64,000 nt of DNA from Geobacillus kaustophilus (GCF_000948285.1 NZ_JYBP01000003.1:930001-994000), one strand, 5' to 3'; shown: positions 43,486-55,064, counted from the stretch's first letter. Notes: generated by a model not told the origin, from the sequence alone. Numbers and translations are program-made.

Positions 43486-46400
43486 ATGAAACACTACGGA
43501 TTACCGGAAGCGCAGGGGTTGTATCGCCCGGAATTTGAACATGATGCATGCGGGATCGGGTTTTATGCGCATTTGAAAGGAAAACCGTCGCACGACATTA
43601 TCGAAAAGGCGCTTCATATGCTTCGCCAGCTTGAACACCGCGGCGGACAAGGGAGCGATCCGGAAACGGGCGATGGCGCGGGCATTATGACGCAAATTCC
43701 GCATGAGTATTTTCAAGCGGTGTGCGGCGGGATGAACTTGCCGGAAAAAGGGCGCTACGGGGTCGGGATGTTCTTTTTGCCGGAAAATGAAGAAAAGCGG
43801 AAGCGTTATGAAGCGAAATTGAACGAAATCATCGCGCAGGAAGGACAACGGCTGCTCGGATGGCGGACAGTTCCGATCGATCGTGAAAAGCTTGGCAAAC
43901 TGGCGCGGCAAAGCCAGCCGTTCATCCGCCAAGTGTTTGTCGAGGCAAGCGATGATGCCGCCGATGAGCTGGCGTTTGAGCGGAAGCTGTATGTGATCCG
44001 CAAACAGTTTGAAAAATGCGTGGAAAACAACGAGTGCTACGTAGCAAGCTTTTCAAGCCGGACGATCGTCTATAAAGGGCTTTTGACGCCGGAACAAATC
44101 GATGCATTTTATTTGGATTTGCAAGACGAACGGTTCCGCTCGGCGTTCGCCCTCGTGCATTCGCGCTTCAGCACAAACACGTTCCCGAGCTGGGAGCGGG
44201 CCCATCCGAACCGCTATTTGATCCATAACGGCGAGATCAACACGCTGCGCGGCAATGTCAACTGGATGACGGCGCGCGAGAAGCAATTTGTTTCGGAAGC
44301 GTTCGGCGCGGATTTGGAAAAAGTCGTGCCGATTTTGGATACGAACGGCAGCGACTCGTCGATTTTGGACAATGCGTTCGAATTTTTCGTTCTTGCTGGC
44401 CGGAAGCCGGCTCATGTCGCGATGATGCTCATTCCGGAACCGTGGTTTTGGGATGAGCAAATGGACGACGCGAAAAAGGCGTTTTACGAGTATCATAGCT
44501 GTTTGATGGAGCCGTGGGACGGCCCGACGGCGATTTCGTTCACGGACGGCAAGCAAATCGGCGCCATTTTGGACCGGAACGGCCTGCGCCCGGCCCGCTA
44601 TTACGTCACCAAAGACGACTACATTGTTTTCTCATCCGAGGTCGGCGTCATTGATGTCGATCCGAACAACATTTTATATAAGGAACGGCTGAGCCCGGGG
44701 AAAATGCTTTTGGTTGACCTCGAGCAAGGGCGCATCATCTCCGACCAGGAAATCAAGGAAGAAATGGCTCATGAAAAGCCATATCGCCAATGGATCAACG
44801 AGCAAATGATCACGCTTGGCGATCTGGACATTCCAGAGGACGTCGAAGCGCCGAAGCAGCTCGTCAAACTGCAAAAAGCGTTCGGCTACACGTTTGAAGA
44901 TGTGGAAAAAACGATTTTGCCGATGGCGGCGGAAGGAAAAGATCCGACCGGCGCCATGGGCATGGACGCTCCACTTGCCGTGCTGTCGGAGCGGCCGCAG
45001 AGCTTGTTCAACTACTTCAAGCAGCTGTTCGCCCAAGTGACAAATCCGCCGATTGATGCGATCCGCGAGTATGTCGTCACGTCCACGATGACGCTGCTTG
45101 GCAAAGAAGGGAACATTTTGCATCCGGACGCCAAAGCGGCGCGGCGCATCCGCCTTGAGACGCCGCTGCTGACGAACGAGGAACTGGCGGCGTTAAAAGC
45201 GAACCCGCATCCGGAGTTTGCCTGTGCGGTGCTGCCGACGCTGTTTACTGATGATTTGAAACAGGCGCTTGATGAGCTGTTTGCCAAAGCGGATGAAGCG
45301 ATCGAAAACGGGGCGGCGCTTCTTGTGCTGTCCGACCGCGGCGTTGATGAAACACATGTTGCCATTCCGGTTTTGTTGGCGACAAGTGGGCTTCACCAGC
45401 ATCTTGTCCGCAAAGGGACGCGCACGAACGTCAACTTGCTTATCGAAAGCGGTGAAGCGCGCGAGGTGCATCATTTTGCGGCGCTCATCGGCTACGGGGC
45501 CGACGCCATCAACCCGTACTTGGCCCTGGAGACGATCCGCCAAGCATCAGAAAACGGCACGATCGCCTTGTCTTACCGTGAAGCGGTGAAAACGTATATC
45601 AAGGCGGCTGTTGACGGCGTCGTCAAAGTGATGTCGAAAATGGGCATTTCGACGGTGCAAAGCTACCGCGGCGCACAAATTTTTGAGGCGGTCGGCATCG
45701 GAAACGATGTCATCGATGAGTACTTTACCGGCACGGCGTCGCAAATCGGCGGCATCGGGCTTGCGGAAATCGCCAAAGAAGCGAAAATGCGCCATGAGTC
45801 CGCATTTGGCGCACGGTACGAAGACGATGTGCTGGATACGGGCAGCGAGTTGCAATGGCGCCGCAACGGCGAACATCACGCGTTCAACCCGAAGACGATT
45901 CATTTGCTGCAATGGGCATGCCGGAAAAACGATTACAACCTCTATAAACAATATTCGAAATTGGCCAATGAAGAACAGTTGACGTTCTTGCGCAATTTGT
46001 TCGATTTCGATTCGAGCCGACAGCCGGTGCCGATTGAGGAAGTCGAACCGGTCGAGTCGATCGTCCGCCGCTTTAAAACGGGTGCCATGTCGTTCGGTTC
46101 AATCAGCCAGGAAGCCCATGAGGCGCTGGCGATCGCGATGAACCGGATTGGCGGGAAAAGCAACAGCGGCGAGGGCGGCGAAGACCCGGCCCGCTATGTG
46201 AAAGACGCAAACGGCGACTGGCGCCGCAGTGCGATCAAACAAGTGGCGTCCGGACGGTTTGGCGTAAAAAGCCATTATTTGGTCAATGCTGATGAATTGC
46301 AAATCAAAATGGCGCAAGGAGCAAAACCAGGCGAAGGCGGGCAGCTTCCGGCCAACAAAGTGTATCCGTGGGTCGGCAAAGTGCGCGGCTCCACGCCGGG

Positions 46401-48045
46401 GGTGGAGCTTATTTCTCCGCCGCCGCACCATGACATTTATTCAATTGAAGATTTGGCCCAACTTATTTATGATTTGAAAAACGCCAACAAAAACGCGCGC
46501 ATCAGCGTCAAGCTCGTCGCGAAAGCCGGCGTCGGCACGATCGCGGCAGGGGTGGCGAAAGGGAACGCCGATGTTATCGTCATCAGCGGCTATGACGGCG
46601 GCACGGGTGCGTCGCCGAAAACGAGCATTAAGCACGCAGGCCTGCCGTGGGAGCTTGGGTTGGCGGAAACGCACCAAACACTCATGCTCAACGGGTTGCG
46701 CGACCGCGTCATCTTGGAAACGGACGGAAAACTGATGACCGGCCGCGATGTCGTGATGGCGGCGCTGTTTGGCGCTGAAGAGTTCGGCTTTGCGACCGCT
46801 CCGCTCGTTGTTTTAGGCTGTGTCATGATGCGCGTCTGCCATTTGGATACATGCCCGGTCGGCGTGGCGACGCAAAATCCGGAGCTGCGCAAAAAATTCA
46901 CCGGGAAGCCAGAACATGTCGTCAACTTTATGTACTTTGTCGCTCAAGAAGTGCGGGAAATTATGGCGGAGCTCGGCTTCCGCACGATCGACGAAATGGT
47001 CGGCCGCGTCGATGTCTTGAAGGTAAGTGAGCGGGCGAAAGCGCATTGGAAAGCGAAACATCTCGACCTGTCGCGTCTTCTGTACCAAGTCGATGGACCG
47101 CGCACTTGCAGCAAAGGGCAAAACCATCGTTTGGAAGAGACGCTTGATCATACAGAAATTTTGCCGGCGGTGCAGCCAGCGCTTGAGCGGCAGGAGCCGG
47201 TCGAACTTCATCTTGCCATTCGCAACGTCCACCGCACGGTCGGGGCGATGACGGGAAGCGAGATTTCGAAACGCTACGGTGAGGAAGGATTGCCGGATGA
47301 TACGATCCGCCTCCATTTCACCGGATCGGCCGGGCAAAGTTTTGCGGCGTTTGTGCCGAAAGGGATGACGCTCGAGCTCGTCGGCGACGCGAACGACTAC
47401 GTCGGCAAAGGGCTTTCGGGCGGCAAAGTGATCGTCCGTCCGCCGCATGAGGCGCCGTTTGCCACAACGGACAACGTCATTATCGGCAACGTCGCCTTCT
47501 ACGGGGCGACGAGCGGCGAAGCGTACATTCGCGGCCGCGCCGGCGAACGGTTCTGTGTGCGCAACAGCGGCGTCCATGCCGTCGTTGAAGGAGTCGGCGA
47601 CCATGGCTGTGAATATATGACTGGCGGCCGCGTCGTCATCCTCGGTTTGGTTGGCAAAAACTTCGCCGCTGGCATGTCCGGGGGCATCGCTTACGTTCTC
47701 GCTGACGAAGACAGCTGGCAGCAAACCGCCAACCTTGAGCTCGTCTCGTTTGAGCGGCTCGAAGACGAGGAAGAAATTCGCGACGTGCGCCGGATGATCG
47801 AAAACCATTACCGCTATACGGGAAGCCCGCGGGCGGCGTTAGTGCTCGAAGAGTGGGATGCGTATGTCCACCGGTTTGTCAAAGTCATTCCGCGCAACTA
47901 TAAACTGATGATTGAAACGATTCAAACGCTCGAGCAATCTGGATTTTCACATGAAGAAGCCGTCATGGCGGCGTTTGAAACGGTGGCGAAACGGAAAAAA
48001 GCGGCTGCCGTCGGTGTCCATGTGTTGCAAGCGGCCGCGAAATAA
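43486..48045 (+). CDS. gltA: Glutamate synthase (NADPH) large subunit
   Basis: GOGAT alpha subunit of 1519 residues, making two glutamates from glutamine and 2-oxoglutarate. The start at 43486 follows GGGAGGGG; the frame is open to 43375. Domains in order: class II glutamine amidotransferase with the N-terminal nucleophile Cys22 ([16 protein letters not shown]) after a propeptide of 21 residues; central domain; FMN/3Fe-4S synthase domain ([20 protein letters not shown] near 865; [20 protein letters not shown] near 1035; [20 protein letters not shown] near 1110 with the cluster Cys); and the C-terminal beta-helix GXGXG domain ([20 protein letters not shown] near 1300). Full length and intact. 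Confidence 0.96.
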   Translation: MKHYGLPEAQGLYRPEFEHDACGIGFYAHLKGKPSHDIIEKALHMLRQLEHRGGQGSDPETGDGAGIMTQIPHEYFQAVCGGMNLPEKGRYGVGMFFLPENEEKRKRYEAKLNEIIAQEGQRLLGWRTVPIDREKLGKLARQSQPFIRQVFVEASDDAADELAFERKLYVIRKQFEKCVENNECYVASFSSRTIVYKGLLTPEQIDAFYLDLQDERFRSAFALVHSRFSTNTFPSWERAHPNRYLIHNGEINTLRGNVNWMTAREKQFVSEAFGADLEKVVPILDTNGSDSSILDNAFEFFVLAGRKPAHVAMMLIPEPWFWDEQMDDAKKAFYEYHSCLMEPWDGPTAISFTDGKQIGAILDRNGLRPARYYVTKDDYIVFSSEVGVIDVDPNNILYKERLSPGKMLLVDLEQGRIISDQEIKEEMAHEKPYRQWINEQMITLGDLDIPEDVEAPKQLVKLQKAFGYTFEDVEKTILPMAAEGKDPTGAMGMDAPLAVLSERPQSLFNYFKQLFAQVTNPPIDAIREYVVTSTMTLLGKEGNILHPDAKAARRIRLETPLLTNEELAALKANPHPEFACAVLPTLFTDDLKQALDELFAKADEAIENGAALLVLSDRGVDETHVAIPVLLATSGLHQHLVRKGTRTNVNLLIESGEAREVHHFAALIGYGADAINPYLALETIRQASENGTIALSYREAVKTYIKAAVDGVVKVMSKMGISTVQSYRGAQIFEAVGIGNDVIDEYFTGTASQIGGIGLAEIAKEAKMRHESAFGARYEDDVLDTGSELQWRRNGEHHAFNPKTIHLLQWACRKNDYNLYKQYSKLANEEQLTFLRNLFDFDSSRQPVPIEEVEPVESIVRRFKTGAMSFGSISQEAHEALAIAMNRIGGKSNSGEGGEDPARYVKDANGDWRRSAIKQVASGRFGVKSHYLVNADELQIKMAQGAKPGEGGQLPANKVYPWVGKVRGSTPGVELISPPPHHDIYSIEDLAQLIYDLKNANKNARISVKLVAKAGVGTIAAGVAKGNADVIVISGYDGGTGASPKTSIKHAGLPWELGLAETHQTLMLNGLRDRVILETDGKLMTGRDVVMAALFGAEEFGFATAPLVVLGCVMMRVCHLDTCPVGVATQNPELRKKFTGKPEHVVNFMYFVAQEVREIMAELGFRTIDEMVGRVDVLKVSERAKAHWKAKHLDLSRLLYQVDGPRTCSKGQNHRLEETLDHTEILPAVQPALERQEPVELHLAIRNVHRTVGAMTGSEISKRYGEEGLPDDTIRLHFTGSAGQSFAAFVPKGMTLELVGDANDYVGKGLSGGKVIVRPPHEAPFATTDNVIIGNVAFYGATSGEAYIRGRAGERFCVRNSGVHAVVEGVGDHGCEYMTGGRVVILGLVGKNFAAGMSGGIAYVLADEDSWQQTANLELVSFERLEDEEEIRDVRRMIENHYRYTGSPRAALVLEEWDAYVHRFVKVIPRNYKLMIETIQTLEQSGFSHEEAVMAAFETVAKRKKAAAVGVHVLQAAAK

Positions 48046-48190
48046 GGTCTTCCTTTCGGACGGCTGTGGCATGGCGGCGCCGCTTTGGCCCCGCGGCCGC
48101 GCGGGGCTCGCTTTTTGACTGGCCTAACAGGCGGGAAGGCCGCATCGGGGAGAAGAGAGGACGTGTACGGAAAGAAGGAGGGGAACCATC

Positions 48191-49672
48191 GTGGGAAAAG
48201 CAACAGGGTTTATGGAATATGCACGCGAGGAAGAAAAAAAGCGCGACCCGCTTTCCCGTCTTGATGATTGGAAAGAATATACACAGCCGTTTTCGGAAGA
48301 GGTGTTGGCCCGCCAAGGCGCCCGCTGTATGGATTGCGGCACGCCGTTTTGTCATATGGGCTTGGAGCTAAACGGCCTTACTTCGGGGTGCCCGGTGCAC
48401 AACTTGATCCCAGAATGGAACGATTTGGTGTACCGAGGCCGCTGGAAAGAAGCGCTTGACCGACTTTTAAAGACCAACAACTTCCCAGAATTCACCGGCC
48501 GCGTCTGTCCGGCGCCGTGCGAAGGATCGTGCACGGTGGCCATTTCCGACCCAGCGGTTGCGATTAAAGGAATCGAACGGGCCATTATTGATAAAGGGTT
48601 TGCCGAGGGATGGGTGAAACCGCGTATTCCGAAGACGCGCACGGGGAAAAAGGTGGCCATCGTCGGCTCCGGCCCGGCCGGGTTGGCCTGCGCTGACCAA
48701 CTCAACCAAGCCGGCCATTCGGTGACGGTGTATGAGCGGGCTGACCGCATCGGCGGCTTGTTGATGTACGGCATTCCGAATATGAAACTGGAAAAAGAGA
48801 TCGTCGAACGGCGGGTGCGTCTGCTCGAAGAGGAAGGCATCACGTTTATTACGAACACTGAAGTCGGCAAAGATATTACGGCTGACGAACTGCGTGCTCA
48901 GTACGACGCCGTCGTTTTGTGCATCGGTGCGCAAAAGCAGCGCGATTTGGCCATTGAAGGCCGGGAGCTTGAGGGTGTCCATTTTGCGATGGATTATTTG
49001 ACCGGCGTGACGAAAAGTTTATTGGATTCGAATTTTGCCGACGGCCAGTTTATCAATGCCAAAGGAAAACGTGTCATCGTGATCGGCGGCGGCGACACGG
49101 GGGCCGACTGCGTGGCGACCGCGCTGCGCCAAAGCTGTAAAAGCGTCGTCCAGTTCGGCAAACACCCTGCTTTGCCGGACAAGCGCCCGGACGACAATCC
49201 GTGGCCGCAATATCCGCTCGTCTTTACGCTTGACTACGCGTATGAAGAAGCAAAAGCGAAATTCGGCGCCGACCCGCGTCAATATTGCATTCAAACAAAG
49301 AAAATCGTTGGCGACGAGCACGGCCGGGTGAAAGAACTGCATACGATTCAAATGGAAAAAATCATCGATGAAAACGGCAAAGCGATCTTTCAAGAAATTC
49401 CGGGGACGGAACAAGTATGGCCGTGCGATTTGGTGTTTATCGCCATCGGGTTTGAAGGGCCAGAGCAACCGTTGTTGAAGCAGTTTGGCGTTGAAACGAC
49501 CAACAACAAAGTGAAAGCTCCTTACGGCAAATATACGACCAACGTCGAAGGGGTGTTTGCCGCCGGCGACGCCCGCCGCGGCCAAAGCTTGATCGTCTGG
49601 GCCATCCATGAAGGCCGGGGGGCGGCCCGTGAAGTCGACCGGTTCCTGATGGGAGAGACAAAGTTGCCGTAA
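48191..49672 (+). CDS. gltB: Glutamate synthase (NADPH) small subunit
   Basis: GOGAT beta subunit of 493 residues that passes electrons from NADPH to the large subunit. N-terminal Fe-S domain with two Cys clusters ([14 protein letters not shown] near 45; [16 protein letters not shown] near 102), then two nucleotide-binding domains: [23 protein letters not shown] near 158 and [25 protein letters not shown] near 300; [16 protein letters not shown] near 455. The start is GTG 48191 with GGAGGGG about 7 bases ahead. It follows gltA after 145 bases. Those bases contain a GC-rich stretch but no clear terminator, so co-transcription is expected. Confidence 0.95.
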   Translation: MGKATGFMEYAREEEKKRDPLSRLDDWKEYTQPFSEEVLARQGARCMDCGTPFCHMGLELNGLTSGCPVHNLIPEWNDLVYRGRWKEALDRLLKTNNFPEFTGRVCPAPCEGSCTVAISDPAVAIKGIERAIIDKGFAEGWVKPRIPKTRTGKKVAIVGSGPAGLACADQLNQAGHSVTVYERADRIGGLLMYGIPNMKLEKEIVERRVRLLEEEGITFITNTEVGKDITADELRAQYDAVVLCIGAQKQRDLAIEGRELEGVHFAMDYLTGVTKSLLDSNFADGQFINAKGKRVIVIGGGDTGADCVATALRQSCKSVVQFGKHPALPDKRPDDNPWPQYPLVFTLDYAYEEAKAKFGADPRQYCIQTKKIVGDEHGRVKELHTIQMEKIIDENGKAIFQEIPGTEQVWPCDLVFIAIGFEGPEQPLLKQFGVETTNNKVKAPYGKYTTNVEGVFAAGDARRGQSLIVWAIHEGRGAAREVDRFLMGETKLP

Positions 49673-49680
49673 TGGTTGTT

Positions 49681-49721
49681 TCCTCCTTAAAAAGCGCCGC
49701 TTTTTTAAGGAGGATTTTTTT
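49681..49721 (+). terminator. gltB terminator
   Basis: TCCTCCTTAAAAAGC pairs with GCTTTTTTAAGGAGGA around CCGC with T7 after it. The 3' arm contains an AAGGAGG sequence. Confidence 0.85.
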
Positions 49722-49755
49722 GTTTTGCTGGAAAAGGAATATAAGGAGGAGAGTG

Positions 49756-50367
49756 ATGCTCAACATGAATCGACGATTATGGATCACGTCGGTCATAGGC
49801 TTTGCCCTTTTTTTGCTTGTTTGGGCGGCGATGGCCAATGGGTTGACAAAGGCCATCGATCAAGGTGGGCTGCGGTTGTTTGATTCATGGCAATGGTTTG
49901 ATCCGTTCACCTTCTTGGGCAATGGGAAAACAATCGGCGCGGTTAGCGTGATGTTGGTCATCTGTTTATGGTTTTTTCGGCGCGATGTGTATGGGATGGT
50001 GTTAGTAGCAGTGGCTGTTGGCGGGGGATATGGCATCAATGAGTGGCTAAAACATATCATTGGACTGGCTCGACCGCCTCATGCTGAAATCGGCGGGTTC
50101 AGTTTTCCAAGCGGCCATGCGATGATTGGGACGATTTACTTGTTGCTTTTGGCGTACTTTTTGGCGCAAACGCGCATGAAGCGCGGCGAGCGGGCCGCGA
50201 TTTACGGCGTTTTTGGAGCGCTTGCCCTGTTGACCGGCTTAAGCCGGTTAAGTCTGCAAGTGCATTATCCGTCTGATGTGCTCGGCGGGTTTTTGCTTGG
50301 GGGGGCCTACGTATCGGCCTGCCTTGCCCTTTACCGCACGCTCGTCAAGCGGCGCGAGCGTTTATAG
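49756..50367 (+). CDS. PAP2-family phosphatase (undecaprenyl-diphosphatase-like)
   Basis: A membrane phosphatase of 203 residues with about six helices. It carries all three acid-phosphatase motifs: KHIIGLARP near 104 (KxxxxxxRP), FSFPSGHAMIGT near 118 (PSGH), and SRLSLQVHYPSDVLGG near 163 (SRxxxxxHxxxD). Members release phosphate from undecaprenyl-PP or phosphatidylglycerol-P outside the membrane. ATG 49756 is chosen because AAGGAGG ends 6 bases before it; the frame is open to 49672 across the gltB terminator. Confidence 0.88.
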   Translation: MLNMNRRLWITSVIGFALFLLVWAAMANGLTKAIDQGGLRLFDSWQWFDPFTFLGNGKTIGAVSVMLVICLWFFRRDVYGMVLVAVAVGGGYGINEWLKHIIGLARPPHAEIGGFSFPSGHAMIGTIYLLLLAYFLAQTRMKRGERAAIYGVFGALALLTGLSRLSLQVHYPSDVLGGFLLGGAYVSACLALYRTLVKRRERL

Positions 50368-50549
50368 TACGATTATAGTTAGAGAATAACAAAAAACGAT
50401 TTTTGTCCCATTTTTGTCGGTTGTGAAGTGGATTTGCGGCTTTATGCTGGGCCTTGACGCTGTCGAAAGGAAGGAGAAAATCTCTTTTTCTTATACATAC
50501 TATCGTGTTTATCGGGATAGTGATACAATGGGAGAAAGGAGGTGAAACG

Positions 50550-51107
50550 ATGGGACAAGCCGAACTAGTGCAAATGATGGCCGAACTGCTTGACCAAAAG
50601 CTGTATCCCGTCCATGTCCGGCTCGATCGAATCGAAGGAAATGTCCGAGCGCTTCAGGAAGGACAGGCGCGTCTGGAAGGAGAAGTGCAAGCGCTCAAGG
50701 AAGGGCAAGCGCGCCTCGAAGATGAAGTGCAGTTGCTGCAGAAGGGACAAGTCCGCTTGGAGCAACGGCTTCATCGGGTTGAGAATGATGTGCGTACCTT
50801 AAAAGTGAATATGGAAGCAGTGAAAGGCGACGTTCAAACATTGAAAACCGATATGGACGCTGTCAAGGATGATGTTCAAACATTGAAAGAAGGACAGCAA
50901 CGGCTTGAAGAAAAAGTGGACTACCTTGCTACAGAAATGCGGAGCCACTTCCGCCACATCGAAAACATGCTCCATAAGCATCAGGCTGCTCTTGATATGG
51001 CTTCGCGCGAATTCTCTTCCAAACAGACATCCATCGATTATTTGATGAAAAAAGTCGCAGAGCATGATATGGAAATTTTCCACTTAAAAAATTATCTCCA
51101 ACCATAA
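50550..51107 (+). CDS. Coiled-coil protein, paralogue 3
   Basis: A 185-residue protein starting MGQAELVQMMAELLDQKLYP, with AAAGGAGGTG 5 bases ahead of ATG 50550. A long coiled coil follows, with degenerate 14-residue repeats (ALQEGQARLEGEVQ, ALKEGQARLEDEVQ, LLQKGQVRLEQRLH, then TLKVNMEAVKGDVQ, TLKTDMDAVKDDVQ, TLKEGQQRLEEKVD). The C-terminus SKQTSIDYLMKKVAEHDMEI then FHLKNYL has the pattern seen in the proteins at 5746-6147 and 26442-27128. No membrane segment or enzyme motif. Function unknown. It stands alone. Confidence 0.78.
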   Translation: MGQAELVQMMAELLDQKLYPVHVRLDRIEGNVRALQEGQARLEGEVQALKEGQARLEDEVQLLQKGQVRLEQRLHRVENDVRTLKVNMEAVKGDVQTLKTDMDAVKDDVQTLKEGQQRLEEKVDYLATEMRSHFRHIENMLHKHQAALDMASREFSSKQTSIDYLMKKVAEHDMEIFHLKNYLQP

Positions 51108-51258
51108 GGTTCTTCACCGCAACAAAGAAAAAGCCGAGAAGGCCGGTGGCAACTAGGAAAATGCGATTGAATATGGAATAAGGCGTGTTTCACTGGTCTT
51201 CTAGACAGCTTTTTCAGCATATGTTATAGAAAAGATAAAGTCACAAGGGGGAAGCAAT

Positions 51259-53352
51259 ATGGCGGCCCGTATCGTGAAAACGGGGTATGCGTTGGCGTTT
51301 TTGTGCATCATTGCCGGTATTGTTTATTTTTTTGCCGCCAACTGGCCTGAGATGGGGCGAGAGGCGAAAGTCGGGATCAGTATCGGCGTGATGGCGGCAT
51401 TTTACATCGCAAGCGCGGCGCTTTTGGGCCGCCATCGTTTTTTAGGGCGCTGGATGTTGATCGGCGGGGTGTTGGCGTTTGGCATCGCGTTGGCGTTGCT
51501 TGTACAAATTTACAATTCGCACGCTGACAGTTATTGGTTGTTTCTTGCCTGGCTTGTGCCGACTGCTGTGCTGGCGCCGCTGACAAAAGAACGGTTACTG
51601 TCGGTTATCGCCCTTGGTTTGTTGCAACTTGCGTGCTGGTTTTATTATTTTCCATCCGCTTATCGGATTGAGTGGACGGAATGGTCATCGTTTGGTCTGC
51701 TCTTATTGTTTGCAGCGATCAATGGTGTGCTGATTGGTGTCAGCCGTACGCCGTTAGTCGCCCATCTCGCTTATATTGCTATGCATGGCTGGCTGCTTGC
51801 TGTTGGAGTGACCGGTTTTTCATATGGACGCGACGCATGGTGGCCATACGTTTATGCGGTGCTGCTTGCCGGGCTGCTTTATTATTTTCTTGTCATCGCC
51901 AAGCAGCGGTCGTATGTGTTGTTGACGAGTTTGTTTGCCGGACTGTTTTTGTTGATTCAATACATTCGCCTGCTCGCTGATCATTTTGAAACGTGGTTGC
52001 TTCTTATTGGGCTTATGGCAGCCGCTGCTGTGCTATATGGCGGCATTGTACTATTGCGGCGGACTGGGCTGTTTTCAGCGGAGACGAAAGCCGGGAGGCG
52101 GTTTTTGGCGGCGTTTCAAGCCATTGTCACGCTGGCGGCATCGGCGTTGGCGACGGCGAGCCTGCTCGGTTTGTATTTGCTTTGGGCGGAGTCATGGTCG
52201 CCGTATGTGCTCTTTTTCATCTCCATTTTTGGGTTTGTTGTTCCCGCCTCGCTTGGGTGGCGCTGGAATGCCGCGGTTCGCTATACGCTCCTTGCTGTTG
52301 GCTACGGGCTTGGGTTGACGATGGCGTGGGAGGTGTCTCGGGCAGCGCTGTTCATCTATGCCATCGGGCTTGCTATCGGGTTGGTCCGCTCGTCAGACAG
52401 TGGGGTGCGCCGGCTGACGACGGTGGCGCTGACGCTATATTTGGGGATAGGGCTTGATTCGGTCGTGGATGACGGACGGATGGTGCTGCTTGCGCTGGCT
52501 TTCGTCAACGGCGGGCTGTATGCATACGGCCGATGGAGCGGAGCGCCGCCTCTCACTCCGCTCGTTTTGGCGTTCGGCGCACTTGGGATCGCGACCAGCG
52601 TTGATGTGTTTGCGGCTGATGGGCTGTACGTTGCTTTGAATATCGCCATGCTTGCCGCGCTTGCCTTCTTTCTTTTTCGCGGGCGGCGGCTGGAGCGTAA
52701 GGTCGCTTCGGTGTATTTCGTGCTTTATCTCGTGTTGAAATATTATGAGCTGGCGTGGAACTTGCTTCATAAATCGGTCAGTTTGCTCGCGGCCGGAGTT
52801 GTGTTGTTCGTATGGACGGTTTGGCTGGAGAAACGAAATGGCTTCACATGGACTGGAGGAGTGCACTGGAGCCGCCGCGTTTTGCTGTTTGTGCTCGCTG
52901 TTGTGGTCGCCCAATTTTCATTCTTAGGTTATACCGTGTGGCAAAAGGAGCGGCTATTGCAATATGGTGATGTCGTGAAGCTTGAGATTGAACCGTTGGA
53001 TCCGCGCTCGCTGTTGCAAGGAGATTATATCGGGCTTCGGTACGATATTTCCACGATTCCATCATTGGACGGCAACGGACGGGTGCAAGTCGGGTTGCGA
53101 AAAGGAGAGGACGGGGTGCATCGTTTGGCCGGAGTATACGCGGTCAATGGAGAAAAAAGAGCAGGATACGCGCCGCAGCCGGGGGATGTGATCATCACTG
53201 GCACGTTTCACGGCCCGCAAGTGGTGTATGGCATTGAGTCATATTTCGTCCCGGAAAAGACAGGGGAGAAATGGCGAGAGAGCGCCCGCTTTGCCTATGT
53301 GCGTGTGAGCAAAAATGGCGATGCACTGCTTGAGGCGATCAGCGCAAAATGA
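51259..53352 (+). CDS. Polytopic membrane protein, DUF2157 plus GDYXXLXY domain
   Basis: A 697-residue membrane protein with about 15 predicted helices. The N-terminal part (ALAFLCIIAGIVYFFAANWP and GISIGVMAAFYIASAALLGR) is DUF2157-like. A short C-terminal extracytoplasmic domain has the signature LLQGDYIGLRYDIS near 590, typical of GDYXXLXY proteins, after a final helix (VLLFVLAVVVAQFSFLGYTV). The two parts are often separate or adjacent genes, so this may be a fusion or the fused form common in the genus. GGGGGAAGC lies before ATG 51259. Function is unknown. Confidence 0.75.
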   Translation: MAARIVKTGYALAFLCIIAGIVYFFAANWPEMGREAKVGISIGVMAAFYIASAALLGRHRFLGRWMLIGGVLAFGIALALLVQIYNSHADSYWLFLAWLVPTAVLAPLTKERLLSVIALGLLQLACWFYYFPSAYRIEWTEWSSFGLLLLFAAINGVLIGVSRTPLVAHLAYIAMHGWLLAVGVTGFSYGRDAWWPYVYAVLLAGLLYYFLVIAKQRSYVLLTSLFAGLFLLIQYIRLLADHFETWLLLIGLMAAAAVLYGGIVLLRRTGLFSAETKAGRRFLAAFQAIVTLAASALATASLLGLYLLWAESWSPYVLFFISIFGFVVPASLGWRWNAAVRYTLLAVGYGLGLTMAWEVSRAALFIYAIGLAIGLVRSSDSGVRRLTTVALTLYLGIGLDSVVDDGRMVLLALAFVNGGLYAYGRWSGAPPLTPLVLAFGALGIATSVDVFAADGLYVALNIAMLAALAFFLFRGRRLERKVASVYFVLYLVLKYYELAWNLLHKSVSLLAAGVVLFVWTVWLEKRNGFTWTGGVHWSRRVLLFVLAVVVAQFSFLGYTVWQKERLLQYGDVVKLEIEPLDPRSLLQGDYIGLRYDISTIPSLDGNGRVQVGLRKGEDGVHRLAGVYAVNGEKRAGYAPQPGDVIITGTFHGPQVVYGIESYFVPEKTGEKWRESARFAYVRVSKNGDALLEAISAK

Positions 53353-53372
53353 GCCCGCCAGAGAGCGGGCTC
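53351..53372 (+). terminator. Hairpin at the end of the DUF2157 gene
   Basis: GAGCCCGC pairs with GCGGGCTC around CAGAGA, starting at the stop codon; no T run follows. Confidence 0.5.
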
Positions 53373-53443
53373 CGCGTTAGGGGCGTTTGCTTTTTTTGAT
53401 CGTTTCAATGAATCACTGGATCAACTGGACGTGCCATATGACA

Positions 53444-53700
53444 ATTGACACTCCCCACGGCCAAATCCGTGGGATTCTTGGGTCGTTCGCGTCCTCATCC
53501 ATTTCTGGTTCAGACAACGCCCAAGTTCAGGGGTGTGTCATCACCCCGTCCCATCGGGTTAAGATGTACCCCAATGGGCGGCGCACCTGTGACCAGTGCG
53601 CTAGGTTAGGCGGCGAAGCCCGAAATCGCTTTGGCGATGTTGATCGCGCCATTCAAGTCGGCGTGGATGGTGTATCCACACTTTTGGCATTGGAAGTGGA
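53444..53700 (-). ncRNA. Candidate TnpB guide (omega/reRNA) region
   Basis: In IS200/IS605 elements the guide RNA spans the 3' end of tnpB and the right end. This stretch includes the tnpB tail and the right-end hairpin; the guide portion would be the DNA just outside the right end (plus 53443 and below). Position is inferred from the family only. Confidence 0.4.
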
Positions 53701-54661
53701 TGCCGTTTCGGTTCGCTTTCTCCCGATGCCCGCATCGGCATGTTTGACTGGTGTAGGTCGGATTCACCCACTCCACCCGAATGCCTGCCATTTCCGCCTT
53801 ATAGGCAATCATCGTTTGCAGTTGATGGAACGCCCATGAATGAAGACTTCGTCCCGCTTCTTTGGCCGAAGCGGCTCGTTTCCGAATCCCCGCCAAATCT
53901 TCCATCCGAATCACGCCAACACCGTTGGCAAGGGCAAAACGGACGATTTGACGGCTGATTTTATGGTTCATATCCTTCATCCAGCGGGACTCTTTATCGC
54001 CGATTTTGCGAATCATATGGAGCTTCTTCGCTTTTCCTAATCTCCTTCGCAAAGCCGCGTATCGCCGGCGTATGAAGGCGCATGGATTCCCTTTGAAGAA
54101 TAAAGATTTGGTTCCGACACTAGCAACAGCGATATATCTTAGCCCTAGATCAATTCCCATTACTTTTGTTTCTTTCCGTCGTTTGACTTCAAACGTGATG
54201 GGAATGGCTACGTACCATTTCTTTTTCTTTTTATAGAGTACAGCTGTTCCTTGTTTTGCCGTTCCGTTCATGATTCGATCAAGCCATGTTTGTTGATAGG
54301 GACGCACGACAACGGGTACGCCTATTTTTTTCTCCAATGTTGGAAAAGCAACCGTGTAGAAATCTCCTTTCTTTTCTATTTTTAAGTTTTGATTATTAAA
54401 GCAACACCACCGTTTTTGAAACGTCTTTGCCTTCTGATTTTTCTTTTGGGACTTTACTTCTCGAATCGTCTGATTCACGATAGCAGAAGGAAACTTTTGT
54501 GGCGAAAAGTCTTTGAATATCTTGCTCGTTGCTTTGTTTCATTCAGGATGATGCCATAGCCAATTCGCAAATTCTGTGTTCCATTCGGTCATTCGCTCGT
54601 ACATTTCCTGTTTGGCTTTCGTTGGTTTGTACAGTTCCAGCCTTAGTGTGATTATCGGCAT
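53606..54661 (-). pseudogene. TnpB (RuvC nuclease) with in-frame stop at codon 41
   Basis: From ATG 54661 the frame reads MPIITLRLELYKPTKAKQEM, then YERMTEWNTEFANWLWHHPE, then TGA (54539-54541), then continues uninterrupted for 310 codons. The rest has all TnpB nuclease features: RuvC Asp in MGIDLGLRYIAVASVG, Glu in GVIRMEDLAGI, zinc finger CRCGH and CQKCGY, and the last Asp in IHADLNGAINIAKAI. The stop fits one C-to-T change at an Arg codon (CGA to TGA). Restart at ATG 54478 would give 290 residues lacking part of the N-terminal domain. The gene starts 4 bases after the tnpA stop. Confidence 0.85.
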
Positions 54662-54665
54662 GGAT

Positions 54666-55064
54666 TCACCCCCTTTTCTTTTGAGATTCCACATAGCGTT
54701 TTATTGTTTCACTTGATACATTCCCTGCTGTGCTAACGAAGAAAGAGCGTGTCCAAAGACTTGGCAAATGAGACAAGTGTTTAAATTCTTGTCTTAATCG
54801 TCTGGAAGTCACTCCTTTCACTCTTGCCATAATATCTGATGGAGAATCAGAAGGGAGACAATTCAAGAACAAATGGCAATGATCAGGCATCACTTCCATA
54901 GCAAGGATGACCCAATCATTCTCTTCGCAAATTTCTTCTACTAACTGCTTGAATCGCTCTTCCACTCTGCCTACTAACACTTTTCTTCGATAACGTGGAC
55001 AGAAAACAAAATGATAGTTAATTAAAGATACAGTTGTTTTCGTTCTTCGATATTGTTGTTCCAT
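54666..55064 (-). CDS. tnpA: IS200/IS605 transposase TnpA (Y1 HUH)
   Basis: A 132-residue single-strand transposase. HUH motif HCHLFLN near 62, the catalytic Tyr in TIKRYVESQKKRG at the C-terminus, and the family opening TVSLINYHFVFCPRYRRKVL at residues 11-30. The frame is intact, so the element may still be mobile even though its TnpB partner is broken. The ATG is at 55064; no strong ribosome site is visible, which is common in this family. Confidence 0.9.
   Translation of the reverse strand: MEQQYRRTKTTVSLINYHFVFCPRYRRKVLVGRVEERFKQLVEEICEENDWVILAMEVMPDHCHLFLNCLPSDSPSDIMARVKGVTSRRLRQEFKHLSHLPSLWTRSFFVSTAGNVSSETIKRYVESQKKRG

Noticed and set aside
46813-47808. 331-codon minus-strand frame opposite gltA
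   Set aside because: Shadow of gltA, which is intact and conserved over this region.
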